NCBI GenBank assembly: GCA_024401695.1
Contig: JAKSKN010000015.1
Span: 1 to 64,000 of the forward strand
Source of the DNA: Bacteroidales bacterium
Lineage (GTDB): Bacteria > Bacteroidota > Bacteroidia > Bacteroidales > UBA932
Length of the DNA: 64,000 nucleotides
Direction: 5' to 3'
The notes beneath the pieces were generated by a model. That model saw only the letters and a program-made list of their open reading frames with translations. It did not search any database and was not told where the DNA came from. Made by a program: the position numbers and the translations under genes. Of this stretch, positions 35,210 to 43,664 are shown piece after piece. Every line of letters begins with the position of its first letter. Position 1 is the stretch's first letter.

Positions 35210-36976
35210 ATGGGACAGGTTCGGTTCATAGAGGTTGTTTTGCCGCTCAGACTTGAGTGGAAGCCCGTTTATTCCGTGCCTTCAGAAGTCTTTGATACTC
35301 TGCATAAAGGGTCCCGGGTCCGGGTATCCTTCGCGCACAGGGAGTATGTCGGCGTGGTGAGCGGACTCGATGCCGTGCCGTCGGTCGACGAGTCGAGGAT
35401 CCTGCCGGTATCCGGTATCGAGACCGGTCTGCCTGATATTTCGGAGCAGGAACTGAAACTTTGGGAGTTTATCTCCGATTATTATCTCTGCTCGATAGGG
35501 GAAGTGTACAAGGCTGCTTATCCCGTTCAGAAAGTCAGAAGCGAGGAGGTGGCCGTGAATGCAGCCGAAAGGGCAAGACGCACGCAGGAGAAACTTCTCG
35601 GTGCGGCACGGAAGCGTGTCGAAACTCTCCGAGGGAGGCTGGCGCGGAAGGAAGAGGACCTGGGGCGGCGGCACTCGGAGCACGTGATGGCGCGCCTGCG
35701 CGAAGAAAAGGCCGGATTGCTGGCAGAACTTCGTGCAGCGGAAGACGCGGCACAGAGGCTCGAGGGTGCCGGGGTGCCTGACCTTCGCGGACCAGTCGCC
35801 AAGCCTGCCCGCAAGGCTGGGAAACCGCTGCTGCTGACTTCTCCCGACAGGCGTTCCCGCTATATGGAGATGTGCCGCAAAGCTCTTGCAGATGGATGCA
35901 GCAGTCTGGTGCTTGTGCCGGAAAATGACTATGCGGACATCATTGAAAAGCAGTTCCGGCAGGAATTCGGCGACAGCCTGCTGGTATTCGGTTCAAGGAA
36001 GACCGCCGTCCAGCGCAGGCGTACCGCTGATCTGTTGAGGGAAGCGGCGGAGCCGTATGTGGTTGTGGGCACGCGCTCGGCGCTGTTCCTTCCTTTCGCC
36101 GACCTTGGGCTGGTTATCGTTGACGAAGAACAGGACCCCCTGCACAAACAGGCGGAACCTGCGCCCCATATCAACGCCCGCGACTGCGCGGCGATGCTTG
36201 CCAGCATCCACGGTGCGCAGTTCATCCTGGGCTCCGCAACCCCTTCGCTGGAGACCCTTTACAATTGCCGCACCGGCAAATATTCGCTTTCCGGGGAAGC
36301 TGCTGCAAGTGCTCCCTCAGAGGTGATAGACGTTTCCGACGAGCGCAGGAAGAGAGGGATGGCCGGGCCGTTCTCATATAAGCTCAAGAACCTGATAGAC
36401 AATACTCCGGGCGAGGTGGTGCTGGTGCGCGGATGGGAGAATGCCGAAGAACTTGACGGCTGGATCAAAGATGTGTTTGCCGACAGGGAACTGACTGTAG
36501 TCACTCCCCAGACGGCCAGGAAACTGCCGCATAAAGTGCCTCTGCTGGCGGTCCTGCAGGCTGATGCGCTATTCCCGCGCGATGATTTCCGCGCTGATGA
36601 GCGCGCCCTGCAGATGCTGCGCCAGATCGGGGAATGCACTGGCAGACTGGTCGTGCAGACCGCAAAGTCGGCGCATCCCGTTTTTGCAGCGCTCGCCTCG
36701 GGCTTGGACGCTTCTTCGCTTCTTGATGAACGCAGGGAATTCAACCTGCCCCCGTTCTCCAGACTCATTGACATCCGTCTGGATGATGACAGCGAGTCCC
36801 GCAGGGAGCTGATGACGCACCGCCTGCTTAAGGTTCTGAAAAGCGGCGGCCTGCGCCTGACATTGAACCGTGACCGGCAGCTCGCGGAGCGGAAACGCGC
36901 CCTGTACCGCGAAATACTGGCCTTCGAAAAAGAAAACAGATACCAGGACCACATCAAAATCGACGTTGATCCGTGA
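35210..36976 (+). CDS. PriA-like primosomal protein lacking ATPase and zinc motifs
   Basis: PriA normally restarts collapsed replication forks as a 3'-5' helicase of about 730-820 aa. This homologue has 588 aa. The N-terminal 3'-DNA-binding domain is recognisable (VLPLRLEWKPVYSVP, then GSRVRVSFAHREYVGVVSG). A coiled coil at about 115-185 leads to the helicase core. There the Walker A loop is replaced by TSPDRRSRY (about 212-220), whereas motif II (VIVDEEQDP) and motif III (ILGSATPSLETL) remain. The cysteine-rich zinc region is absent, and motifs V and VI are altered (VVTPQTARKL, QIGECTGR). ATP-driven unwinding is unlikely. The frame is intact and its codon use is ordinary, so it is probably expressed in a structural or loading role. 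Confidence 0.85.
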   Translation: MGQVRFIEVVLPLRLEWKPVYSVPSEVFDTLHKGSRVRVSFAHREYVGVVSGLDAVPSVDESRILPVSGIETGLPDISEQELKLWEFISDYYLCSIGEVYKAAYPVQKVRSEEVAVNAAERARRTQEKLLGAARKRVETLRGRLARKEEDLGRRHSEHVMARLREEKAGLLAELRAAEDAAQRLEGAGVPDLRGPVAKPARKAGKPLLLTSPDRRSRYMEMCRKALADGCSSLVLVPENDYADIIEKQFRQEFGDSLLVFGSRKTAVQRRRTADLLREAAEPYVVVGTRSALFLPFADLGLVIVDEEQDPLHKQAEPAPHINARDCAAMLASIHGAQFILGSATPSLETLYNCRTGKYSLSGEAAASAPSEVIDVSDERRKRGMAGPFSYKLKNLIDNTPGEVVLVRGWENAEELDGWIKDVFADRELTVVTPQTARKLPHKVPLLAVLQADALFPRDDFRADERALQMLRQIGECTGRLVVQTAKSAHPVFAALASGLDASSLLDERREFNLPPFSRLIDIRLDDDSESRRELMTHRLLKVLKSGGLRLTLNRDRQLAERKRALYREILAFEKENRYQDHIKIDVDP

Positions 36977-37005
36977 CGGACTTGCAGAGTTCAAAAAGTT
37001 TTTCC

Positions 37006-37013
37006 TATATTTG
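37006..37013 (+). promoter_or_regulatory. -7 promoter box of tRNA-Ala
   Basis: TATATTTG, 10 nt before the tRNA. A partial -33 element (CTTG, 36981-36984) lies 21 bp upstream. Confidence 0.7.
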
Positions 37014-37023
37014 CAGTCCCAAT

Positions 37024-37096
37024 GGGGTATTAGCTCAGTTGGTAGAGCGTTTGAATGGCATTCAAAAGGTCAGGAGTTCGATTCTCCTATGCTCCA
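37024..37096 (+). tRNA. tRNA-Ala (anticodon GGC)
   Basis: Acceptor GGGGTAT with ATGCTCC gives the G3-T70 pair that marks alanine tRNAs. D arm GCTC/GAGC, anticodon stem TTTGA/TCAAA with loop ATGGCAT, T arm AGGAG/CTCCT with TTCGATT. CCA is not encoded. Confidence 0.94.
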
Positions 37097-37100
37097 CATC

Positions 37101-37128
37101 AAGACTTGACTTTGTCAGGTCTTTTTTT
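37101..37128 (+). terminator. Terminator after tRNA-Ala
   Basis: AAGACTTGAC pairs with GTCAGGTCTT (one G-T pair) around a three-base loop, followed by seven T. Confidence 0.85.
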
Positions 37129-37136
37129 TATTTTTG
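37129..37136 (+). promoter_or_regulatory. -7 promoter box of thrB
   Basis: TATTTTTG overlaps the T tract of the tRNA terminator and lies 17 nt before the thrB ATG at 37154. Confidence 0.65.
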
Positions 37137-37153
37137 CGATAGTTAGTAGCATT

Positions 37154-38077
37154 ATGAAAACAATCAGAGTATTTGCACCTGCTTCCATCGCAAACATGGG
37201 TTGCGGTTTCGACGTCATGGGTATGGCAATGGATGCCACCGGCGACGTCATCTCGATGAGCGTCGAGGATGGGCTCGGGCTCTCCATCGAGAACAGAAGC
37301 GGAATAGATCTTCCAGTCAATGTCGAACAGAATGTGATGACGCCGGCCATAATGGCATTCCTCGCCGAGTATGGCAAGCCGCAGAAGGTCAGCGTCGTCA
37401 TAGAATCCAAGATAAATCCCGGCAGCGGAATAGGCTCCAGCGCGGCATCTTCGGTCGCGGCTGTGTTTGCCCTTAACGAATTGCTGGACCGTCCGTTCTC
37501 CAAGGAAAAGCTCGTGGAGTTCGCCATGGAGGGAGAAAAGCTTATCAGCGGCGGCGTGGCTCACGCCGACAACGTGGCTCCGTCCCTGCTGGGCGGTGTC
37601 GTGCTGATCCGCGGATACAGGCCGCTTGATATCGTCAAGTTGCCGGTACCGGAGGGATTCCATTGCTCAGTCGTGCATCCTGACATTATGGTAAGCACGA
37701 AGATGGCCCGCGAGGTGATGCCGAAAGAGATTCCGGTGCGTGATGCTGTGCGCCAGTGGGGCAATGTGGGCGGTCTTGTGGCCGGTCTCACTCTCGGTGA
37801 TGTCGATCTGGTCGGCCGTTCTATGGTTGACGTGGTGGCCGAACCTTGCCGCCGCGGGTTCATCCCGGGTTTCGAGATCCTTCGCGAGAAGGTTCTGAAG
37901 GCCGGCGCTCTCGCGATGAACATTTCCGGTTCGGGTCCGTCTGTCTTTGCCGTGTCGAAAGACGAAAGGACAGCGGCTGACGTGTGTGAGATAATGAAGG
38001 AGCATTTCGCTTTCCTTGACATTGATTCCAAGGTTTACGCTGCAAGCGTATCAAATAACGGCGCAAGGGTATTATGA
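37154..38077 (+). CDS. thrB: Homoserine kinase
   Basis: ThrB phosphorylates homoserine with ATP in threonine synthesis. The 307-aa protein is a GHMP kinase of normal length. The ATP-binding motif PGSGIGSSAAS is at about 83-93, the N-terminal APASIANMGCGFDVMG at 8-23 is the family signature, and the C-terminal ISGSGPSVFA is the third GHMP motif. The start at 37154 follows the promoter; the open frame before it runs through tRNA-Ala. The ATGA overlap with thrC couples the last two steps of threonine synthesis. Confidence 0.95.
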   Translation: MKTIRVFAPASIANMGCGFDVMGMAMDATGDVISMSVEDGLGLSIENRSGIDLPVNVEQNVMTPAIMAFLAEYGKPQKVSVVIESKINPGSGIGSSAASSVAAVFALNELLDRPFSKEKLVEFAMEGEKLISGGVAHADNVAPSLLGGVVLIRGYRPLDIVKLPVPEGFHCSVVHPDIMVSTKMAREVMPKEIPVRDAVRQWGNVGGLVAGLTLGDVDLVGRSMVDVVAEPCRRGFIPGFEILREKVLKAGALAMNISGSGPSVFAVSKDERTAADVCEIMKEHFAFLDIDSKVYAASVSNNGARVL

Positions 38078-39363
38078 TGTATTTCAGCACCAGAGACCGC
38101 GAACGCAAGTCTGCGTTCAGTCTCTCTGAGGCGGCTTTCCGCGGCCTCGCACCGGACGGCGGACTTTTTATGCCCGAACGTTTCCCTCAGGTCGATATGG
38201 AGAAGGTGGCGGCCCTCGCCGACATCTCCTTTGCCGATATGGCGTCCTACCTCGCCCGGCAGCTTTTCGGTGAGGACGTGCCTGCAGCGGATCTTGATGC
38301 GCTGGTGCGCGACGCCTTCAACTTCGAAGTCCCTCTTTATCCCGTTTCCGAGGGATTCAGCACACTCCAGCTGTTCCACGGCCCTACCTTCGCTTTCAAG
38401 GATTTCGGCGGCCGCTTCATGGGACGCATGCTGGGCCTGCTGAACAAGGGAGGGGAGCCGATCATAGTGCTTACCGCCACGTCCGGCGATACGGGCAGCG
38501 CAGTGGCCCACGGCTTCTGGAAAGTGCCCGGCGTAAAGGTCGTCATCCTCTATCCGGACGGCAAGGTCAGCGACTTCCAGGAGGCGCAGATGACCAGCCT
38601 CGGCGAAAATATCTACCCGCTCCGTGTCAGCGGATGTTTTGACGACTGCCAGCGCCTGGTAAAGGAAATGTTCGCTGACAGCGAATTCCGCAGCAAGGTC
38701 AGGATCACCTCGGCCAATTCAATCAATGTGCTTCGATGGATGCCGCAGTCGTTCTATTATTTCTACGGCTGGTGCCAGTGGCACAGGACCCATAAGGAAG
38801 ACCCCGACATAGTGGTGCCGAGCGGCAACTATGGAAACATCACTGCAGGTATGCTCGCCCACAGGATGGGGATGCCGGTGCGCCGCTTCATCGCCGGTGC
38901 CAATGCCAACGATGTCGTGCCTCAGTTCCTTGCCGGCGGCAGCTATGATCCGCGTGCTTCCGTGCAGACGGTGGCCAATGCGATGGACGTAGGTGCTCCG
39001 AGCAACTTCGAGAGGATGATTGCGCTGTATGATTACGACGAGGCTGCGGTGCGCAGTGCTGTCGATGGATACAGTTATTCCGATGACGAGATACGCAGGG
39101 GAATAGCCGAGTTGTATGAGAAGTACGGCTACCTTTCAGACCCTCACAGCGCCGTCGGCTACCTTTCATACCGCGATGCCGGTGCAGCCGGTTTCTGGCT
39201 TTCCACCGCACACGCCGCCAAGTTCGACAAGGTCATAGGCGAGAGCATAGGCAAGCTTCCGACCCCTCCGGATGCGTTCAGGCGCATAGCGTCGCTGCCG
39301 CGTCATTCCGAACCGATGAGTGTCTCGAAGGCCGAACTTGCAGCCTATGTGAAAAGCATCTAG
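38074..39363 (+). CDS. thrC: Threonine synthase
   Basis: ThrC converts O-phosphohomoserine to threonine with pyridoxal phosphate. The 429-aa product fits the class used by proteobacteria and Bacteroidota. The PLP lysine is in TFAFKDFGGRF (about 107-117), and LTATSGDTGSAVAHGF (about 133-148) binds the cofactor phosphate. VPSGNYGNITAG near 250 is also typical. The start overlaps the thrB stop by 4 bp, so both are made from one message. Confidence 0.96.
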   Translation: MMYFSTRDRERKSAFSLSEAAFRGLAPDGGLFMPERFPQVDMEKVAALADISFADMASYLARQLFGEDVPAADLDALVRDAFNFEVPLYPVSEGFSTLQLFHGPTFAFKDFGGRFMGRMLGLLNKGGEPIIVLTATSGDTGSAVAHGFWKVPGVKVVILYPDGKVSDFQEAQMTSLGENIYPLRVSGCFDDCQRLVKEMFADSEFRSKVRITSANSINVLRWMPQSFYYFYGWCQWHRTHKEDPDIVVPSGNYGNITAGMLAHRMGMPVRRFIAGANANDVVPQFLAGGSYDPRASVQTVANAMDVGAPSNFERMIALYDYDEAAVRSAVDGYSYSDDEIRRGIAELYEKYGYLSDPHSAVGYLSYRDAGAAGFWLSTAHAAKFDKVIGESIGKLPTPPDAFRRIASLPRHSEPMSVSKAELAAYVKSI

Positions 39364-39366
39364 GGA

Positions 39367-40278
39367 TTATTCCTGATCCGCGAAAGGATCGAACATCGTA
39401 GTACTGAGGTACTTCTCCGCTCTATCCGGGAACACGACAACGATGTTTCCGGATTTTACTTTCTCAGCCGTGCGTATTGCGGCGAGAAGGGCGGCTCCGC
39501 TGGACATCCCGGCAAAGATTCCTTCCTTGGCGATGATCTGGCGGGCCATTTCGATGGCCTCCTCGCTCTCGATCATCTCCTGGCAGTCGATTATGTCGGG
39601 GTTGTATATTTCCGGGACGATGGCATCCTGCATATTCTTGAGGCCCTGGATGTAGTGGCCGCGGATAGGCTGCGCGCACACGATCCTGATGTCGGGATTC
39701 ATTATCTTGAGGAACTTGGTGAGTCCCATCAGAGTGCCTGAGGTGCCGATTGCGCCTACGAGATAGTCGATCTTGCCGTTCATCTGCTGCCAGATCTCGA
39801 TGGCCGTGTTCTTGTAGTGGGCCATATAGTTGCTGGCATTGGAATACTGGTCAGGCATGAAATATTTTTCAGGATTCTCGTCAACCATCTTGTGTGCCAG
39901 GCGGATGGCGCCGTCGGTGCCCTGGTCGGCAGGGGTCAGGATGACTTTCCCGCCATAGGCGCGTATGATCTTGCGGCGCTCGATGGAGACGGCCGAACTC
40001 ATTACGATCTCAACCGGGTAGCCCTTGACTATGCCGGCAATCGCCAGACCGATGCCGGTGTTGCCGGAGGTCGGTTCGATTATGGTCTTGCCGGGATAGA
40101 GCTTGCCTTCCTTTTCGGCCTGCTCGACCATTGCGAGGGCAATGCGGTCCTTGATGCTGCCGGTAGGGTTGAAGCCCTCCAGCTTGGCGAAAATCTTGAC
40201 GTTTGGATTCGGATTCAGCTTGTTGATACGCACCATCGGCGTATTGCCTATTGCCTCGAGAATGTTCTTACAAGTCAT
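39367..40278 (-). CDS. cysK: Cysteine synthase (O-acetylserine sulfhydrylase)
   Basis: This PLP enzyme makes cysteine from O-acetylserine and sulfide. The 303-aa protein shows the PLP lysine K43 in NPTGSIKDR, the phosphate/substrate loop EPTSGNTGIG (68-77) and the GAIGTSGTLMG loop near 175. The C-terminal residues KYLSTTMFD are usual for this family. A CysM-like or cystathionine-synthase-like use cannot be excluded from sequence. It is convergent with thrC (3 bp apart) and has its own promoter with a leader of about 36 nt that contains a small GCGCG hairpin. Confidence 0.93.
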   Translation of the reverse strand: MTCKNILEAIGNTPMVRINKLNPNPNVKIFAKLEGFNPTGSIKDRIALAMVEQAEKEGKLYPGKTIIEPTSGNTGIGLAIAGIVKGYPVEIVMSSAVSIERRKIIRAYGGKVILTPADQGTDGAIRLAHKMVDENPEKYFMPDQYSNASNYMAHYKNTAIEIWQQMNGKIDYLVGAIGTSGTLMGLTKFLKIMNPDIRIVCAQPIRGHYIQGLKNMQDAIVPEIYNPDIIDCQEMIESEEAIEMARQIIAKEGIFAGMSSGAALLAAIRTAEKVKSGNIVVVFPDRAEKYLSTTMFDPFADQE

Positions 40279-40319
40279 GCTAACTAACCTTTTGCGCGTT
40301 CAGCGCGTAACTAACCTGA

Positions 40320-40327
40320 CAAATGTA
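40320..40327 (-). promoter_or_regulatory. -7 promoter box of cysK
   Basis: The minus strand reads TACATTTG, 41 nt before the cysK ATG. Confidence 0.65.
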
Positions 40328-40349
40328 AATAAAAAAACTTAAAAAGTGC

Positions 40350-40357
40350 TAATTTTG
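40350..40357 (+). promoter_or_regulatory. -7 promoter box of the BASS-like transporter gene
   Basis: TAATTTTG lies 8 nt before the ATG at 40366, implying a leader of one to three nt. Confidence 0.65.
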
Positions 40358-40365
40358 CGGCGCGA

Positions 40366-41394
40366 ATGAGTGAATACAGGTACACGTTCAAAAAACTGGT
40401 CAAGGACTGGATGCTGATCATCGGTATGGTGACCGGCGCCGGGATGTACCTTATATACCATTCCATCCCCTGCATCCATTCCGCAGGCCCGTTCCTTGAA
40501 TCCTTTGCAAAGACCCTGCAGCCGGTGCTCCTTTTCTGTATGCTCTTCCTGAGTTTTTGCAAGATCGAACCTCATCAGATGCGTCCGCATAAATGGCAGG
40601 CACGGCTTCTGCTGGTTCAGGGAGCATCCTTTGCGGGTCTGGCGCTCCTTGAACTCTGGGCTTTGCGTTCCGGCGGAGCTGCAGGCGGGTGGGTGCTTGC
40701 ACACAGGATCCCGCTGGAATCTGCGATGATCTGCCTCATCTGCCCGACCGCCACCGCCTGTGCTGTGGTCACCGGCAAGCTCGGAGGCAATATGGCCGGC
40801 GTCGTGACATACACGGTCATCATCAACATTATGGTCGCCCTGCTCGTGCCTCTGATGGTGCCGCTGCTGTATCCTTCAGGTGAAATGTCATTCGGAATGG
40901 CGTTCAGCCGCATCCTCGCAAAGGTTTTCCCTCTTCTCATAATGCCTTGCATCGCCTCCTGGATAGTCCGTTACCTGATGCCGAAGTTCCATTCCCGGCT
41001 TCTGAAATACACCCACATATCATTCTATATCTGGGCAGTGTCGCTGGCTCTGGCCATCGCAATGAGCACCCGTGCGCTGCTGAACGCACAGAGCGGCACG
41101 TCGGTTCTTGTGGAGATAGCACTGGCCTCGCTCCTCTGCTGCGCCTTCCAGTTCTGGATAGGGAAGCGCATAGGTGCGAAATATGGGTGCAAGATATCCG
41201 CCGGCCAGGCACTGGGTCAGAAGAATACCGTTTTCGGCATCTGGACGGGATATACATTCTTCGATCCGGTCACATCCGTGGCCTGCGGCTTCTACAGCAT
41301 CTGGCACAACTGCTACAACACCTGGCAGCTGTACAGAAAGAGGAAGGAAAACGAGGCTAAAGAGCTTTCTCGAGACTCTCAAGAGCAGCTTTGA
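40366..41394 (+). CDS. BASS-like (bile acid:sodium symporter fold) membrane transporter
   Basis: The 342-aa integral membrane protein has about nine or ten hydrophobic helices. The conserved pair of motifs of this fold can be picked out: CPTATACAVVTGKLGGNMAG (about 126-145) and ISAGQALGQKNTVFGIW (about 279-295), which would form the crossed helices of the substrate site. Bacteroidota carry several such transporters annotated only as bile-acid/Na symporter-like; the substrate is unknown. Its 3' end overlaps the convergent aminotransferase gene by 38 bp. Confidence 0.78.
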   Translation: MSEYRYTFKKLVKDWMLIIGMVTGAGMYLIYHSIPCIHSAGPFLESFAKTLQPVLLFCMLFLSFCKIEPHQMRPHKWQARLLLVQGASFAGLALLELWALRSGGAAGGWVLAHRIPLESAMICLICPTATACAVVTGKLGGNMAGVVTYTVIINIMVALLVPLMVPLLYPSGEMSFGMAFSRILAKVFPLLIMPCIASWIVRYLMPKFHSRLLKYTHISFYIWAVSLALAIAMSTRALLNAQSGTSVLVEIALASLLCCAFQFWIGKRIGAKYGCKISAGQALGQKNTVFGIWTGYTFFDPVTSVACGFYSIWHNCYNTWQLYRKRKENEAKELSRDSQEQL

Positions 41395-42538
41395 GCATAC
41401 TTCTCGGACAACCGACGTTGAGGCGCATGAATCCGTCTCCTTCGGCACCGAACATTGCCCCGTCATTGAGCGCAAGATGCGCCTTGTTCACGAACAGATC
41501 TATGAGCCCGTCGTGGCTTAGGCCAAGCTTGCGGCAGTCCAGCCAGATCAGGAAAGACGCCTGTGGACGTACCGCGCGAATGCCTTTCACGTGCCCGCGC
41601 AGCCAGGAGTCGACGAAGTCGATGTTGCCACTGACATATTCCAGCATCTCCTGCCTCCACTGTCCGCCCCTGGTATAGGCCGCCCTGGTGGCTACGATCG
41701 AGAAGATGGATGGAAAGTCTATTTCGCAGGATGCGATGTAGTTGAAGAAACGATCGCGTATGCCTGCGTCTTCTATGATGCAGTATGAACTTACTATGCC
41801 GGCTATGTTGAAGGTCTTGGACGGAGCCATGAAGACGATGGAGTTGGCGGCGGCATCCTTTGAAACGGATGCGAAAGGGATGTGCAGGTTGCCGTCCAGC
41901 ACCATCTCGCCGTGGATCTCGTCGGAGATCACAAGCACGCCGTTCCGGCGGGTGATTTCGGCGATGCCCTGCAGGGTTGCGGCATCCCAGGCGATTCCGC
42001 ACGGGTTGTGGGGGTTGGCGAGAATCATCATTTTTACGGTAGGGTCCGCACAGATGTGCTCCAGTCCGGCGAAGTCGACTTCGTAGCCGGTAAGGTAGCC
42101 TTCGCTGTCATAGACAGGGAGCATGGGATTTTCGACGACCTCAAAGCCACAGGCGAGGGTGGTGTTGCGGAACGGGTGGTATACGGGAGGCTGGATGACG
42201 ACCTTGTCGCCCGGATGCAGGAAACAGCGTTCTGCGAATGCGATGCCCTTGACTATCCCCGGAATGTAGCGGATGTGATCGCTGTCAACCTGCCATCCGT
42301 GAGTCGATCCGACCCATCCCGAAATTATCCGATAATAGTCGTCGGGGACGCAGGGATAGCCGAAGATCGGATGTTCCAGACGTTTCTTGATCGCGTCGGT
42401 GATGAATCCCGGTGTCCGGAAATCCATATCGGCAATCCAGAATGAACCGAGGTCATCGCGTCCGTATGTATTGAGAAGTGAATCGTATTTTATGCAGTCT
42501 GTGCCCTTGCGGTCGATGATTTCATCGAAATTGAACAT
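41357..42538 (-). CDS. MalY/PatB-type PLP aminotransferase (cystathionine beta-lyase-like)
   Basis: The 393-aa protein is a fold-type I PLP enzyme of the MalY/PatB group, which cleave the C-S bond of cystathionine and related amino acids. The start reads DRKGTDCIKYD, a hallmark of the group. The PLP lysine is K241 (APSKTFNIAG), preceded by NPHNPCG (175-181) and SDEIHGE (205-211). The C-terminal LIWLDCRKLGL and FMRLNVGCPR bind substrate carboxylate. With cysK nearby, a role in methionine/cysteine interconversion is plausible. It is divergent from the porin-pot operon. Confidence 0.92.
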   Translation of the reverse strand: MFNFDEIIDRKGTDCIKYDSLLNTYGRDDLGSFWIADMDFRTPGFITDAIKKRLEHPIFGYPCVPDDYYRIISGWVGSTHGWQVDSDHIRYIPGIVKGIAFAERCFLHPGDKVVIQPPVYHPFRNTTLACGFEVVENPMLPVYDSEGYLTGYEVDFAGLEHICADPTVKMMILANPHNPCGIAWDAATLQGIAEITRRNGVLVISDEIHGEMVLDGNLHIPFASVSKDAAANSIVFMAPSKTFNIAGIVSSYCIIEDAGIRDRFFNYIASCEIDFPSIFSIVATRAAYTRGGQWRQEMLEYVSGNIDFVDSWLRGHVKGIRAVRPQASFLIWLDCRKLGLSHDGLIDLFVNKAHLALNDGAMFGAEGDGFMRLNVGCPRSMLKAALESLEKAL

Positions 42539-42566
42539 AAAGTTTCAGTGTTGGTTATTGGCTTGC

Positions 42567-42574
42567 AAATTTAC
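42567..42574 (-). promoter_or_regulatory. -7 promoter box of the MalY-type gene
   Basis: The minus strand reads TAAATTTG, 28 nt before the ATG at 42538. Confidence 0.65.
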
Positions 42575-42588
42575 TTATTTTTTTGCTT

Positions 42589-42596
42589 ATATTTGC
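42589..42596 (+). promoter_or_regulatory. -7 promoter box of the porin-potABCD operon
   Basis: TATATTTG lies 36 nt before the ATG at 42633 and 14 bp from the divergent promoter box. It seems to drive the whole five-gene unit, since later genes overlap or nearly touch. Confidence 0.7.
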
Positions 42597-42632
42597 GCCC
42601 AAGTTCAACTAAACCCCTTTTTATGGTTAGAA

Positions 42633-43664
42633 ATGAAGAAAATACTATCATTGTCCGCAGCCATGCTGCTATGCTTCCTTGCGCATTCGCAAGAGGCTGA
42701 GAACCTCGGTAGTTATGCCGAGGTGAGCATCATCCCACGTCTGGATTTAAATCCTTATTATTCTTCAGAGGATTCAAAGTTGGGTTTCACCCACGGCAAT
42801 TCTTCAGTTTACACCCTTTTTGAAGGCTCCGTCGGAGAGCATTTTTCCTGGACACTGGCCAATCACTGGATTTCTTCCTTGAATGTGCCGGCTTCCGATG
42901 AATTCAACTATGCCTGGCCATACAAATACCTGGGCTATTCCGATTGCACCAACTGGATCGACTACTGCAAGGTGGACCTCACCTTCGGCAACTGGGCGTT
43001 CACTCTTGGCAAGGACTGCCTGAGCACCCTCGGTTTCGAATATGAGGATTGGGACTGGGATGTCCATTTCGACCTTACCACTCCGTTCTGGGACGCCGTG
43101 GCGGCATACCAGTGGGGCGCCAAGGTGGCATATACCGTTGCCGACGCCACCACATTCTCCCTCCAGATGACATCTTCGCCGTATGGCGAGCACCCGTTCG
43201 CAAGCGGACTCTGGGCGTATTCATTCCAGTGGCGCGGTGAATATGGCTGGTTCGAGCCGATCTGGAGTTACTCAGCCTTCCAGTTCGACAAGAGCAACGG
43301 TGCATTCCAGAACATTGTCTCATTGGGCAACAAGTTCAACTTCTCAGATGAATTCAACTTTGTCCTTGATTGGACGGGCTCGTTCGTGAAGAGCGAGTGG
43401 CAGAGCGAATATTCCAGCTTCAATCAGTTCCGCGGCGTATTCACATACGCTCCGTCGGATCGTTTTGACATAGCTCTTCACGGCATATTCTACAAGGCTT
43501 TTGAAGCGGATCTTGAGTCCAGGCTGGGTGTCGTTGCGCAATTCTATCCGCTCAAGGACAGCCAGGACCTCCGTCTCCACGCCGGATTCACATATTTCAT
43601 AAGCGAGAAGGTGCCTTCGCTTACAGTAGGTGCGCGGTATGACATCCGTATCAAATGCTGGTAG
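42633..43664 (+). CDS. Putative outer-membrane porin of the polyamine operon
   Basis: The 343-aa precursor has a signal peptide (cleavage near LAHSQ, residue 20). The mature chain consists of amphipathic strands rich in Trp, Tyr and Phe, with acidic stretches such as [18 protein letters not shown], and it ends in a strand closing with Trp (YDIRIKCW). This fits an outer-membrane barrel of porin type. The potA start lies inside its last codons, so it is the first gene of the polyamine importer operon. It may provide the outer-membrane passage for spermidine or putrescine; this is inference from position. Confidence 0.78.
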   Translation: MKKILSLSAAMLLCFLAHSQEAENLGSYAEVSIIPRLDLNPYYSSEDSKLGFTHGNSSVYTLFEGSVGEHFSWTLANHWISSLNVPASDEFNYAWPYKYLGYSDCTNWIDYCKVDLTFGNWAFTLGKDCLSTLGFEYEDWDWDVHFDLTTPFWDAVAAYQWGAKVAYTVADATTFSLQMTSSPYGEHPFASGLWAYSFQWRGEYGWFEPIWSYSAFQFDKSNGAFQNIVSLGNKFNFSDEFNFVLDWTGSFVKSEWQSEYSSFNQFRGVFTYAPSDRFDIALHGIFYKAFEADLESRLGVVAQFYPLKDSQDLRLHAGFTYFISEKVPSLTVGARYDIRIKCW

